Assembly (NCBI RefSeq): GCF_001653455.1
Contig: NZ_CP011486.1
Coordinates: 992,001 to 1,056,000 of the forward strand
Direction: 5' to 3'
DNA from: Helicobacter pylori
GTDB taxonomy: Bacteria; Campylobacterota; Campylobacteria; Campylobacterales; Helicobacteraceae
Length of the DNA: 64,000 bases
Shown: piece by piece, positions 17,618 through 26,676 of the stretch
Layout of the letters: the number at the start of each line of letters is the position of its first letter
How positions within the stretch are numbered: position 1 is the stretch's first letter
Program-made: the position numbers and the translations under genes
The notes under the pieces: model-generated
Database searches by the model: none
Told to the model about the DNA's origin: nothing
The model's input: only the letters and a program-made list of their open reading frames with translations

Positions 17618-19192
17618 ATGTATCAAGTAGCCATTTGCGACCCCATTCATGCCAAAGGCATCCAAATTTTAGAAGCTCAAAAAGATATTATCTTGCATGA
17701 TTATTCCAAATGCCCCAAAAATGAGCTTTTAGAAAAACTCATTCCTATGGATGCGCTCATCACTCGCAGCATGACCCCTATCACAAGCGATTTTTTAAAG
17801 CCCCTAACCCATTTAAAATCCATTGTAAGAGCAGGTGTGGGAGTGGATAATATTGATTTAGAAAGTTGCTCTCAAAAAGGCATTGTAGTGATGAATATCC
17901 CTACCGCTAACACGATCGCTGCTGTGGAATTGACCATGGCGCATTTGATCAATGCAGTGCGATCGTTTCCTTGTGCGAACGATCAGATCAAACACCAAAG
18001 ACTATGGAAGAGAGAAGATTGGTATGGCACGGAATTGAAAAATAAAAAGCTAGGCATTATTGGTTTTGGGAATATTGGCTCTAGGGTGGGCATTAGGGCA
18101 AAAGCTTTTGAAATGGAAGTTCTAGCCTATGACCCTTATATCCCTTCTTCAAAAGCCACTGATTTAGGGGTCATTTACACCAAAAATTTTGAAGATATTT
18201 TGCAATGCGACATGATCACTATCCACACCCCTAAAAATAAAGAAACCATTAACATGATAGGCGCTAAAGAGATTGAACGCATGAAAAAAGGGGTTATTTT
18301 GATCAATTGCGCTAGAGGAGGGCTTTATAATGAAGACGCCCTTTATGAAGCTTTAGAAACCAAAAAAGTGCGTTGGCTTGGCATTGATGTTTTTTCTAAA
18401 GAGCCAGGCATTCATAACAAGCTTTTAGACTTGCCTAATGTTTATGCGACCCCCCATATTGGCGCAAACACCTTAGAGTCCCAAGAAGAAATTTCCAAAC
18501 AAGCCGCTCAAGGGGTTATGGAGTCTTTAAGAGGTTCAAGCCACCCGCATGCCCTAAATTTACCCATGCAAGCTTTTGATGCCAGCACCAAAGCCTACTT
18601 GAATTTAGCGCAAAAATTGGGTTATTTTTCCAGTCAAATCCATAAGGGCGTGTGCCAAAAAATTGAGTTTAGTCTTTGCGGGGAGATCAACCAATTTAAA
18701 GACGCTCTTGTCGCTTTCATGCTAGTGGGGGTGTTAAAACCCGTTGTAGGGGATAAAATCAATTACATTAACGCCCCCTTTGTGGCTAAAGAAAGGGGCA
18801 TTGAAATCAAGGTTAGCCTTAAAGAAAGCGCTTTGCCTTATAAAAACATGCTCTCTTTAACCCTAAATGCAACTAATGGTGCAATCAGCGTGAGCGGCAC
18901 GGTGTTTGAAGAAGATATTTTAAAACTCACTGAGATTGATGGGTTTCATATCGATATAGAGCCAAAGGGCAAAATGCTTTTATTCAGGAATACGGATATT
19001 CCAGGCGTTATCGGGAGCGTGGGGAATGTTTTTGCTAGGCATGGCATTAATATCGCAGATTTTCGTTTGGGGCGCAACACGCAAAAAGAAGCCCTAGCGC
19101 TCATTATTGTAGATGAAGAGGTTTCTTTGGAAGTTTTAGAAGAGCTTAAAAGCATTCCTGCGTGTTTAAGCGTCCATTATGTGGTTATTTAA
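17618..19192 (+). CDS. serA: D-3-phosphoglycerate dehydrogenase
   Basis: The first step of serine synthesis, oxidising 3-phosphoglycerate with NAD. The D-2-hydroxyacid dehydrogenase core has the Rossmann motif LGIIGFGNIGSRVG near 147 and catalytic Arg and His in NCARGGLYNEDAL and TPHIGANTLESQEE. At 524 residues it is the long form, with an intervening domain and a C-terminal ACT domain (NTDIPGVIGSVGNVFARHGI). This form is often serine-sensitive. A good AAAGGAT site precedes the ATG. The next gene starts 2 nt after the stop. Confidence 0.97.
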   Translation: MYQVAICDPIHAKGIQILEAQKDIILHDYSKCPKNELLEKLIPMDALITRSMTPITSDFLKPLTHLKSIVRAGVGVDNIDLESCSQKGIVVMNIPTANTIAAVELTMAHLINAVRSFPCANDQIKHQRLWKREDWYGTELKNKKLGIIGFGNIGSRVGIRAKAFEMEVLAYDPYIPSSKATDLGVIYTKNFEDILQCDMITIHTPKNKETINMIGAKEIERMKKGVILINCARGGLYNEDALYEALETKKVRWLGIDVFSKEPGIHNKLLDLPNVYATPHIGANTLESQEEISKQAAQGVMESLRGSSHPHALNLPMQAFDASTKAYLNLAQKLGYFSSQIHKGVCQKIEFSLCGEINQFKDALVAFMLVGVLKPVVGDKINYINAPFVAKERGIEIKVSLKESALPYKNMLSLTLNATNGAISVSGTVFEEDILKLTEIDGFHIDIEPKGKMLLFRNTDIPGVIGSVGNVFARHGINIADFRLGRNTQKEALALIIVDEEVSLEVLEELKSIPACLSVHYVVI

Positions 19193-19194
19193 AC

Positions 19195-21045
19195 ATGCGA
19201 GATTTTGTAAAGCTTTTAAAAGAGCATGGTGAATTAGAAATCATTGACGCTCCCCTTGAAGTGGATTTAGAAATCGCTCATTTAGCCTATATAGAAGCGA
19301 AAAAACCTAATGGAGGCAAAGCCCTCTTATTCACGCGCCCCATAAGAAAAGAGAATAATCAAGTCAAAACCTTTGACATGCCTGTTTTAATGAACGCTTT
19401 TGGCTCATTCAAACGCTTAGATCTTTTATTAAAAACCCCCATAGAGGTTTTGCAACAACGCATGCAAACTTTCTTGCACTTTAACGCTCCTAAAAATTTC
19501 GCTGAAAGTTTGAAAGTCTTAAAGGATTTATGGGCTTTAAGACACATTTTCCCTAAAAAAACCGCTCGCCCTAAAAACCTCATCATTAAGCAAAACGAAG
19601 AGGTTAATCTATGGGATCTACCCGTTTTAAAAACTTGGGAAAAAGATGGCGGGGCTTTCATCACTATGGGGCAAGTCTATACCCAAAGCCTGGATCATAA
19701 AAAAAAGAATTTAGGCATGTATCGTTTGCAAGTTTATGATAAAAACCATTTAGGCTTGCACTGGCAAATCCATAAAGACTCCCAACTTTTTTTCCACGAA
19801 TACGCTAAAGCTAAAGTCAAAATGCCTGTAAGCATTGCGATTGGTGGGGACTTGCTCTATACATGGTGCGCTACTGCCCCCCTACCTTATGGGATTTATG
19901 AGCTCATGCTTTATGGGTTTATAAGAGGGAAAAAAGTGCAAGTGATGCCTTGCTTGAGTAACCCTTTGAGCGTGCCAAAAGATTGCGATATTGTGATAGA
20001 GGGGTTTGTGGATTGCGAAAAGCTAGAGCTTGAAGGGCCTTTTGGGGATCATACTGGCTATTATACCCCCATTGAGCCTTACCCTGTTTTGGAAGTCAAA
20101 ACCATTAGCTACAAAAAAGATTCCATTTATTTAGCCACTGTGGTGGGTAAACCCCCTTTAGAAGACAAATACATGGGGTATTTGACTGAACGCTTATTCT
20201 TGCCCTTGCTAAAAACCAACGCCCCCAATCTTATAGACTATTGCATGCCAGAAAATGGGGTGTTTCACAATTTGATTTTAGCCCAAATACACACGCGCTA
20301 CAACGCTCATGCCAAGCAAGTCATGCATGCTTTTTGGGGTGTGGGGCAAATGAGTTTTGTCAAACATGCGATTTTTGTCAATGAAGACGCTCCTAGTTTG
20401 AGGGACACTAACGCTATCATTGAATATATATTAGAAAATTTTTCTAAAGAAAGCGCGCTCATTTCTCAAGGCGTGTGCGACGCATTAGATCATGCAAGCC
20501 CTGAATACGCTATGGGGGGGAAACTCGGTATTGATGCGACCTCTAAAAGCAATACCCCCTACCCCACGCTTTTAGACGATAACGCCCTATTAGCGCTTTT
20601 ACAAGATAAAATGCAAAATATCATTCTTTTGAAGCAATACTACCCACACACTCGTAACCCTATTTGTGTGATTAGCGTGGAAAAGAAAGATAAAAGCATC
20701 ATTGAATCGGCGAAAAATTTGTTGGGTTTTGAAGAGTATTTACGCATTGTGGTGTTTGTAGAGCATACCAGCAACGATTTGAACAACCCCTACATGCTAT
20801 TGTGGCGCGTTGTCAATAATATTGACGCGCAGCGCGATATTCTCACCTCTAAACATTGCTTTTTTATAGACGCTACCAATAAGGGCGTCATGGACAAACA
20901 TTTTAGAGAATGGCCCGCAGAAACGAATTGCTCCATGGAAGTCATAGAGAATTTAAGAAAGAAAGGGTTTTTAAAAGATTTTGAAAAGTTGAATCAAAAA
21001 TTCCATCTCACGCATTCTTTTAGCACCCACAAAGAAGATCTATGA
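19195..21045 (+). CDS. UbiD-family decarboxylase, probably menaquinone pathway
   Basis: A 616-residue prenyl-FMN-dependent decarboxylase of the UbiD family. The ATG at 19195 is preferred: an in-frame upstream extension lies inside serA and lacks family similarity. Family features include EGPFGDHTGYYTP near residue 280 (the E-R-E type active-site region) and HAKQVMHAFWGVGQMSF. H. pylori makes menaquinone by the futalosine route, so the likely role is the late decarboxylation of 1,4-dihydroxy-6-naphthoate (MqnL-like) rather than ubiquinone synthesis. A UbiX partner must be encoded elsewhere. It is close-packed after serA. A 7-G run near 20514-20520 lies in coding sequence. Confidence 0.85.
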   Translation: MRDFVKLLKEHGELEIIDAPLEVDLEIAHLAYIEAKKPNGGKALLFTRPIRKENNQVKTFDMPVLMNAFGSFKRLDLLLKTPIEVLQQRMQTFLHFNAPKNFAESLKVLKDLWALRHIFPKKTARPKNLIIKQNEEVNLWDLPVLKTWEKDGGAFITMGQVYTQSLDHKKKNLGMYRLQVYDKNHLGLHWQIHKDSQLFFHEYAKAKVKMPVSIAIGGDLLYTWCATAPLPYGIYELMLYGFIRGKKVQVMPCLSNPLSVPKDCDIVIEGFVDCEKLELEGPFGDHTGYYTPIEPYPVLEVKTISYKKDSIYLATVVGKPPLEDKYMGYLTERLFLPLLKTNAPNLIDYCMPENGVFHNLILAQIHTRYNAHAKQVMHAFWGVGQMSFVKHAIFVNEDAPSLRDTNAIIEYILENFSKESALISQGVCDALDHASPEYAMGGKLGIDATSKSNTPYPTLLDDNALLALLQDKMQNIILLKQYYPHTRNPICVISVEKKDKSIIESAKNLLGFEEYLRIVVFVEHTSNDLNNPYMLLWRVVNNIDAQRDILTSKHCFFIDATNKGVMDKHFREWPAETNCSMEVIENLRKKGFLKDFEKLNQKFHLTHSFSTHKEDL

Positions 21046-21067
21046 AGAAGAGCTATAAAGAATAACT

Positions 21068-21736
21068 ATGATAGATTATCGCCAAAAAATTGATTCCCTC
21101 ATTGCAAAAATAGAAAAAGCGCGCATCGCCTATTCAAGACACCATATTGTAAAAATCGTGGCTATCTCAAAAAACGCTTCCCTAGAAGCCATCCAGCATT
21201 ACTACAACTGCTCTCAAAGGGCTTTTGGAGAAAATAAAGTTCAAGATTTAAAAACTAAAATGCACTCTTTAGAGCATTTACCCCTTGAATGGCACATGGT
21301 AGGCTCTTTGCAAGAAAATAAGATCAATACGCTTTTAAGTTTAAAACCCGCCCTTTTGCATTCTTTAGACTCTTTAGAACTCGCTTTAAAAATAGAAAAG
21401 CGTTGCGAAACTTTGGGCGTCAATTTAAACGCTCTTTTACAGGTTAATAGCGCGTATGAAAAAAGTAAAAGTGGGGTGAAACCTGAAGAAACGCTAGAAA
21501 TTTATTCTCAAATCAGTGAAACTTGCAAACGCATCCAACTTAAAGGGCTTATGTGTATAGGAGCACACACCGATGATGAAACAAAAATTGAAAAATCCTT
21601 TATTACCACGAAAAAACTTTTTGATCAACTAAAAAATGCGAGCATCCTTTCAATGGGCATGAGTTATGATTTTGAATTAGCGATTGCTTGCGGGGCGAAT
21701 CTTTTAAGGATTGGCTCTTTTTTGTTTAAAGAGTGA
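21068..21736 (+). CDS. YggS/PROSC-family pyridoxal-phosphate homeostasis protein
   Basis: A 222-residue single-domain TIM-barrel protein that carries PLP but has no known catalytic activity in the family. The PLP lysine is in KIVAISKNAS near residue 38. The family signature GENKVQDL is near 58, and SMGMSYDFELAIACGANLLR is near the end. It lies 22 nt after the UbiD-family gene and one nucleotide before the phosphoesterase gene. Confidence 0.9.
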   Translation: MIDYRQKIDSLIAKIEKARIAYSRHHIVKIVAISKNASLEAIQHYYNCSQRAFGENKVQDLKTKMHSLEHLPLEWHMVGSLQENKINTLLSLKPALLHSLDSLELALKIEKRCETLGVNLNALLQVNSAYEKSKSGVKPEETLEIYSQISETCKRIQLKGLMCIGAHTDDETKIEKSFITTKKLFDQLKNASILSMGMSYDFELAIACGANLLRIGSFLFKE

Positions 21737-21737
21737 G

Positions 21738-22499
21738 ATGCTAGAAACTTTTACGCTTGAGAATGGGGCTGTTTTTATCTCTGATGCGCATTTTTTACCT
21801 AAAAGCCCCTATTTAATCAATACGCTTAAAGAACTTTTATGCATTAAACCCCCACAAGTTTTTTTCATGGGCGATATTTTCCATGTCCTTGTGGGCTATT
21901 TGCCTTTAGATGAAGAGCAACAAACCATCGTTGATCTCATCAACGCTTTAAGCGAAATTGTGCAAGTTTTTTACTTTGAAGGCAACCATGATTTTTCCAT
22001 GCGTTTTGTCCTCAGCCCTAAAGTGGTCATTTTTGAGCGCCACAACCAGCCCGCATTATTCCAATACCATAACAAACGCTTTTTACTAGCACATGGGGAT
22101 TTATTCACCACTAGAGCGTATGAATTTTACATCACGCAACTCACTTCCACTTGGGCGAGATTTTTTCTAACTTTTTTAAATCTAATGAGTTTTAAAACCT
22201 TATACCCCCTTTTTAAAAAACTCATCTATCAAAAACCCGTCCGCCTTTGGGAATTAGAATCAAAAGAATTAAAAGCCTTTATTGAAAAGCGCTTAAAAGC
22301 CTATCAAAACTATATTAAAAACCTTAAAGGGATTGATGGCATTGACGGCATTATAGAGGGGCATTTCCATCTCAAAAGCGCTATAAAAACCCCCTTGAAT
22401 GCACCCATTTATTGCCCACTCCCCTCTTTTTATTACGAACAAAGCCTTTTTAAGGTATCATCAAACATTTTAGAATCATCTCACAATAAGGACGCCTAA
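21738..22499 (+). CDS. Metallophosphoesterase, LpxH-like (UDP-2,3-diacylglucosamine hydrolase)
   Basis: 253 residues with the calcineurin-like two-metal motifs in order: ISDAHFL (near 15), GDIFHVL (near 49), EGNHDF (near 86), LAHGDLF (near 119), and a late GHFHLKSA (near 215). The pattern fits LpxH, which makes lipid X in lipid A synthesis at the inner membrane, though the catalytic class is shared with other phosphoesterases. The ATG at 21738 follows the yggS stop by one nucleotide. cheV begins 3 nt after its stop, so this gene may share a transcript with the chemotaxis genes. Confidence 0.72.
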   Translation: MLETFTLENGAVFISDAHFLPKSPYLINTLKELLCIKPPQVFFMGDIFHVLVGYLPLDEEQQTIVDLINALSEIVQVFYFEGNHDFSMRFVLSPKVVIFERHNQPALFQYHNKRFLLAHGDLFTTRAYEFYITQLTSTWARFFLTFLNLMSFKTLYPLFKKLIYQKPVRLWELESKELKAFIEKRLKAYQNYIKNLKGIDGIDGIIEGHFHLKSAIKTPLNAPIYCPLPSFYYEQSLFKVSSNILESSHNKDA

Positions 22500-22502
22500 A
22501 TC

Positions 22503-23441
22503 ATGGCAGAAAAAATGGCTAACGCTTTAAAGTTAAGCGAAATAGAACTCGTGGATTTTCGTATTTATGGCATGCAAGAGAGTGTCCCTTATGAGGGGAT
22601 TTATGGCATTAATGTAGCTAAAGTCCAAGAAATCATCCCCATGCCTACCCTTTTTGAATACCCCACAAATTTGGACTACATCATCGGCGTGTTTGATTTG
22701 CGCTCCACGATCATTCCGCTTATAGACTTGGCCAAATGGATAGGGATTGTCCCGGATAAAAGCAAGGAAAATGAAAGAATCGTCATCATCACTGAATTTA
22801 ACAACGTTAAAATGGGCTTTTTAGTCCATTCCGCTAGGCGTATCAGGCGCATTAGTTGGAAAGATGTGGAGCCTGCGTCCTTTAGCGCATCCAATAATAT
22901 CCATAAAGAAAATATCACCGGCACCACGCGCATTGAAAACGACAAAACCCTGCTCATTTTGGATTTAGAAAGCATTTTAGACGATTTAAAGCTTAATGAA
23001 GACGCTAAAAGCGCTAAGGAAGACACCCCTAAAGAGCGTTTTGAGGGCGAAGTGTTGTTTTTAGACGATAGCAAGACCGCAAGAAAAACCTTAAAAAACC
23101 ATTTGAGCAAATTGGGTTTTAGCATCACGGAAGCTGTGGATGGGGAAGACGGACTGAACAAATTAGAAATGCTATTCAAAAAATACGGGGACGATTTGAG
23201 GAAGCATTTGAAATTCATTATTTCAGATGTTGAAATGCCTAAAATGGATGGCTATCATTTCTTATTCAAGCTCCAAAAAGACCCAAGGTTTGCTTATATC
23301 CCGGTGATTTTTAATTCTTCTATTTGCGATAATTATAGCGCTGAAAGGGCTAAAGAAATGGGGGCTGTGGCGTATTTAGTCAAGTTTGACGCAGAAAAAT
23401 TCACCGAAGAAATTTCTAAGATTTTAGACAAGAATGCGTAA
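22503..23441 (+). CDS. cheV3: Chemotaxis coupling protein CheV (CheV3 type)
   Basis: 312 residues. A CheW-like coupling domain (residues about 12-165, with DYIIGVFDLRSTIIPLIDL) is followed by a receiver domain (about 180-312). The receiver has acidic pocket VLFLDDSKTARK, phospho-acceptor Asp in FIISDVEMPKMDGY and a Lys near YLVKFDAEK. H. pylori has three CheV proteins. This one is next to cheA and cheW and matches HP0393. It would link receptors to CheA and may act as a phosphate sink. Confidence 0.94.
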   Translation: MAEKMANALKLSEIELVDFRIYGMQESVPYEGIYGINVAKVQEIIPMPTLFEYPTNLDYIIGVFDLRSTIIPLIDLAKWIGIVPDKSKENERIVIITEFNNVKMGFLVHSARRIRRISWKDVEPASFSASNNIHKENITGTTRIENDKTLLILDLESILDDLKLNEDAKSAKEDTPKERFEGEVLFLDDSKTARKTLKNHLSKLGFSITEAVDGEDGLNKLEMLFKKYGDDLRKHLKFIISDVEMPKMDGYHFLFKLQKDPRFAYIPVIFNSSICDNYSAERAKEMGAVAYLVKFDAEKFTEEISKILDKNA

Positions 23442-23497
23442 TTTTTATTGATAAAATTGTAAAATACTCTTATCTCAAACGCTAAAAAGGGGTTTAA

Positions 23498-25918
23498 ATG
23501 GATGATTTGCAAGAAATAATGGAAGACTTCTTGATTGAAGCCTTTGAAATGAACGAGCAGTTGGATCAGGATCTGGTGGAATTAGAGCATAATCCTGAAG
23601 ATTTAGACTTGCTCAATCGCATTTTTAGAGTCGCTCACACCATTAAAGGCTCTAGCTCGTTTTTGAATCTTAACATTCTCACGCACCTCACGCACAACAT
23701 GGAAGATGTCTTAAATCGCGCCAGAAAAGGCGAAATCAAGATCACGCCTGATATTATGGATGTCGTGTTGCGCTCCATTGATTTGATGAAGACCTTGCTC
23801 GTAACGATTAGAGATACCGGCTCTGATACTAATAACGGCAAAGAAAATGAAATTGAAGAAGCGGTCAAACAACTTCAAGCCATTACGAGCCAGAATTTAG
23901 AGGGCGTTCAAGAAACTTCAGGGGCTAAAGAAACTCCCCAACAAGAAAATAAGCAAGAAATTAAACAAGAAGCTAAAGAAGAAACCAAAGAAAATAAAGC
24001 CCCTACTGCACAAAACCTAGCAAGCGATAATCCGCTGGCCGATGAGCCGGATTTGGATTATACTAACATGAGCGCTGAAGAAGTGGAAGCCGAAATTGAA
24101 CGATTGCTGAACAAGCGCCAAGAGGCCGATAAAGAACGAAGAGCCCAAAAAAAACAAGAAGCTAAACCAGAAGTTGCACCCACAAAAGAACCCCAAAAAA
24201 CAGAAACTCCCAAAGCCCCAAAAACAGAAACTAAAGCCAAAGCCAAAACCGATAGCGAAGAAAATAAAGCCCCCTCTATTGGCGTGGAGCAAACCGTTAG
24301 GGTGGATGTACGCCGCTTGGATCACTTGATGAATTTAATCGGTGAGCTTGTTTTAGGCAAAAACCGCTTGATTAGGATTTATAGCGATGTGGAAGAACGC
24401 TATGATGGGGAGAAATTTTTAGAGGAATTAAACCAGGTGGTTTCTTCTATTTCAGCGGTAACGACAGACTTGCAGCTTGCGGTGATGAAAACCCGAATGC
24501 AACCGGTGGGCAAGGTGTTTAACAAATTCCCTCGCATGGTAAGGGATTTGAGCCGAGAGTTAGGCAAGAGCATTGAATTGATCATTGAAGGCGAAGAAAC
24601 CGAACTAGACAAATCCATTGTGGAAGAAATTGGCGATCCGCTCATCCACATTATCCGCAACTCATGCGATCATGGGATTGAGCCGTTGGAAGAAAGAAAA
24701 AGGCTTAACAAACCTGAAACCGGTAAAGTGCAATTGAGCGCGTATAATGAGGGTAACCACATTGTGATTAAAATCTCTGATGATGGTAAGGGCTTAGATC
24801 CTGCAATGCTTAAAGAAAAAGCCGTTGAAAAAGGGGTGATTAGCGAAAGAGACGCTGAAAGCATGAGCGATAGGGAAGCGTTTAACCTTATTTTCAAGCC
24901 AGGTTTTTCTACCGCAAAAACCGTTTCTAATGTCTCAGGCAGAGGCGTGGGCATGGATGTGGTGAAAACCAATATTGAAAAGCTTAACGGGATCATTGAA
25001 ATTGATTCAGAAGTGGGGGTAGGCACGACTCAAAAGCTTAAAATCCCTCTCACTCTGGCCATCATTCAAGCTTTACTCGTGGGCGTTCAAGAAGAATATT
25101 ACGCTATCCCGCTTTCTTCGGTTTTAGAAACCGTGCGCATCAGCCATGATGAAATTTACACCGTTGATGGCAAGAGCGTGTTGCGTTTGAGAGATGAGGT
25201 GCTTTCTTTGGTGCGCCTTTCTGATATTTTTAAAGTGGATGCTATTTTAGAATCCAACTCTGATGTGTATGTGGTCATCATTGGCTTGGCTGATCAAAAA
25301 ATTGGCGTGATCGTGGATTATTTGATCGGTCAAGAAGAAGTGGTCATCAAATCTTTAGGCTATTACCTTAAAAACACTAGAGGCATTGCTGGGGCTACGG
25401 TGAGAGGCGATGGGAAAATCACTCTCATTGTGGATGTGGGAGCGATGATGGATATGGCAAAAAGCATCAAGGTCAATATCACTAATTTGATGAATGAATC
25501 AGAAAACACGAAAAGCAAAAGTTCTCCTAGCGATTATATTGTTTTAGCGATTGATGACAGCAGCACAGATAGGGCGATTATCCGCAAATGTTTAAAACCA
25601 TTAGGCATCACGCTTTTAGAGGCCACTAATGGGTTGGAGGGCTTAGAAATGCTTAAAAATGGCGATAAAATCCCAGACGCTATTTTAGTGGATATTGAAA
25701 TGCCTAAAATGGACGGCTACACTTTCGCTTCTGAAGTGCGTAAATACAATAAGTTCAAAAACTTGCCTTTGATTGCAGTCACTAGTCGGGTGACTAAAAC
25801 CGACAGGATGCGCGGCGTTGAATCCGGCATGACCGAATACATCACCAAACCTTATAGCGGTGAGTATTTAGCTACCGTAGTGAAGCGCAGTATTAAATTA
25901 GAAGGAAGTGAGTCATGA
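23498..25918 (+). CDS. cheA: Chemotaxis histidine kinase CheA fused to a CheY-like receiver (CheAY)
   Basis: An 806-residue central kinase of chemotaxis. The order is: HPt domain with phospho-His in AHTIKGSSSFLN near residue 48; an acidic/basic low-complexity linker (about 140-265); dimerisation helices; a GHKL kinase core with N box HIIRNSCDHGIEPLEE and G boxes DDGKGL and GRGVGMDVVKTN; a CheW-like P5 domain; and a C-terminal receiver (about 680-800) with ILVDIEMPKMDGYTF. The fused receiver is a known helicobacter trait and may be a phosphate sink. The gene follows cheV after 56 nt, which contain a TAAAAT box, and overlaps cheW by 4 nt (ATGA). Confidence 0.97.
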   Translation: MDDLQEIMEDFLIEAFEMNEQLDQDLVELEHNPEDLDLLNRIFRVAHTIKGSSSFLNLNILTHLTHNMEDVLNRARKGEIKITPDIMDVVLRSIDLMKTLLVTIRDTGSDTNNGKENEIEEAVKQLQAITSQNLEGVQETSGAKETPQQENKQEIKQEAKEETKENKAPTAQNLASDNPLADEPDLDYTNMSAEEVEAEIERLLNKRQEADKERRAQKKQEAKPEVAPTKEPQKTETPKAPKTETKAKAKTDSEENKAPSIGVEQTVRVDVRRLDHLMNLIGELVLGKNRLIRIYSDVEERYDGEKFLEELNQVVSSISAVTTDLQLAVMKTRMQPVGKVFNKFPRMVRDLSRELGKSIELIIEGEETELDKSIVEEIGDPLIHIIRNSCDHGIEPLEERKRLNKPETGKVQLSAYNEGNHIVIKISDDGKGLDPAMLKEKAVEKGVISERDAESMSDREAFNLIFKPGFSTAKTVSNVSGRGVGMDVVKTNIEKLNGIIEIDSEVGVGTTQKLKIPLTLAIIQALLVGVQEEYYAIPLSSVLETVRISHDEIYTVDGKSVLRLRDEVLSLVRLSDIFKVDAILESNSDVYVVIIGLADQKIGVIVDYLIGQEEVVIKSLGYYLKNTRGIAGATVRGDGKITLIVDVGAMMDMAKSIKVNITNLMNESENTKSKSSPSDYIVLAIDDSSTDRAIIRKCLKPLGITLLEATNGLEGLEMLKNGDKIPDAILVDIEMPKMDGYTFASEVRKYNKFKNLPLIAVTSRVTKTDRMRGVESGMTEYITKPYSGEYLATVVKRSIKLEGSES

Positions 25919-26412
25919 GTAACCAATTAAAAGATTTATTTGAAAAACAAAAAGAAGCCAATGCGGGTTCTAAACCAGAAGATAGTGAAGAAATTTTGCA
26001 ATTCATTGGCTTTATTATCGGCGATGAAGAGTATGCCATTCCCATTTTGAATATTTTAGAGATCGTCAAACCCATCGGCTACACACGAGTCCCTGAGACG
26101 CCCAACTATGTGCTTGGCGTGTTCAATTTAAGGGGTAATGTCTTCCCTTTGATTAGCTTGCGCTTGAAATTTGGCTTGAAAGCGGAAAAACAAAATAAAG
26201 ACACTCGTTATCTAGTGGTGCGCCATAACGACCAGATCGCTGGGTTTTTCATAGATCGCTTGACTGAAGCCATTCGCATCAAACAAACGGATATTGATCC
26301 GGTGCCAGAGACTTTGAGCGATAACAATAATCTAACTTATGGCATTGGGAAGCAAAACGATCGGTTGGTAACCATTTTAAGGGTGGAAGAAATCCTAAAA
26401 AAAGACTTTTAA
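25915..26412 (+). CDS. cheW: Chemotaxis coupling protein CheW
   Basis: 165 residues forming one CheW beta-barrel domain (about 20-160), with the core GVFNLRGNVFPLISLRLKFG. It connects receptor arrays to CheA at the inner membrane. Its start overlaps the cheA stop (ATGA), so the stoichiometry is probably set by coupled translation. The next gene is convergent (tpx) across 264 nt. Confidence 0.96.
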   Translation: MSNQLKDLFEKQKEANAGSKPEDSEEILQFIGFIIGDEEYAIPILNILEIVKPIGYTRVPETPNYVLGVFNLRGNVFPLISLRLKFGLKAEKQNKDTRYLVVRHNDQIAGFFIDRLTEAIRIKQTDIDPVPETLSDNNNLTYGIGKQNDRLVTILRVEEILKKDF

Positions 26413-26473
26413 AACTTTTTAACTTATCAAAATAAGCCCCCTATCATGGGCTTAAGGCTTATCCCATTAAAAA

Positions 26474-26494
26474 GCTTGATCAAGCGATAATCTC
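26474..26494. repeat. Convergent-spacer hairpin repeat, copy A
   Basis: GCTTG-AT-CAAGC hairpin followed by GATAATCTC. Near-copies occur at 32207 and 58010. It lies between the convergent genes cheW and tpx, downstream of a second inverted repeat (ATAAGCC/GGCTTAT at about 26431-26462). Probably part of a transcription-end region. Confidence 0.5.
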
Positions 26495-26676
26495 ATGTTA
26501 GCGTTTGGTTCAAAACAAAGCCTTTTTAATATTTTCTTTTTAATATTTTTTTAAAATAGCGTGAAATTTTTCAAACGGATTTCACAAGAACTTTTTATTT
26601 TTGTTGCCAATATTTTAATAAACGAAGTTTTTGCGTTGAGATTTATTAGATTATAGCCCCCTCCTTTTAGGGATTT

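Noticed and set aside
20514-20520. Seven-G runs in the ubiD-family gene, gdhA, ccsBA, hemH and accC as phase switches
   Set aside because: Seven-base runs are frequent in this genome, all are in frame here, and these are core genes.
24017-24325. A leftward Phe/Gly-rich open frame opposite cheA
   Set aside because: It is the antisense of the low-complexity Lys/Glu/Pro linker of CheA, which gives open frames by chance.
26413-26676. AapA/IsoA-type toxin-antitoxin locus in the intergenic spacers
   Set aside because: I looked for the short Lys/Trp-containing toxin frame in the larger spacers and found none.
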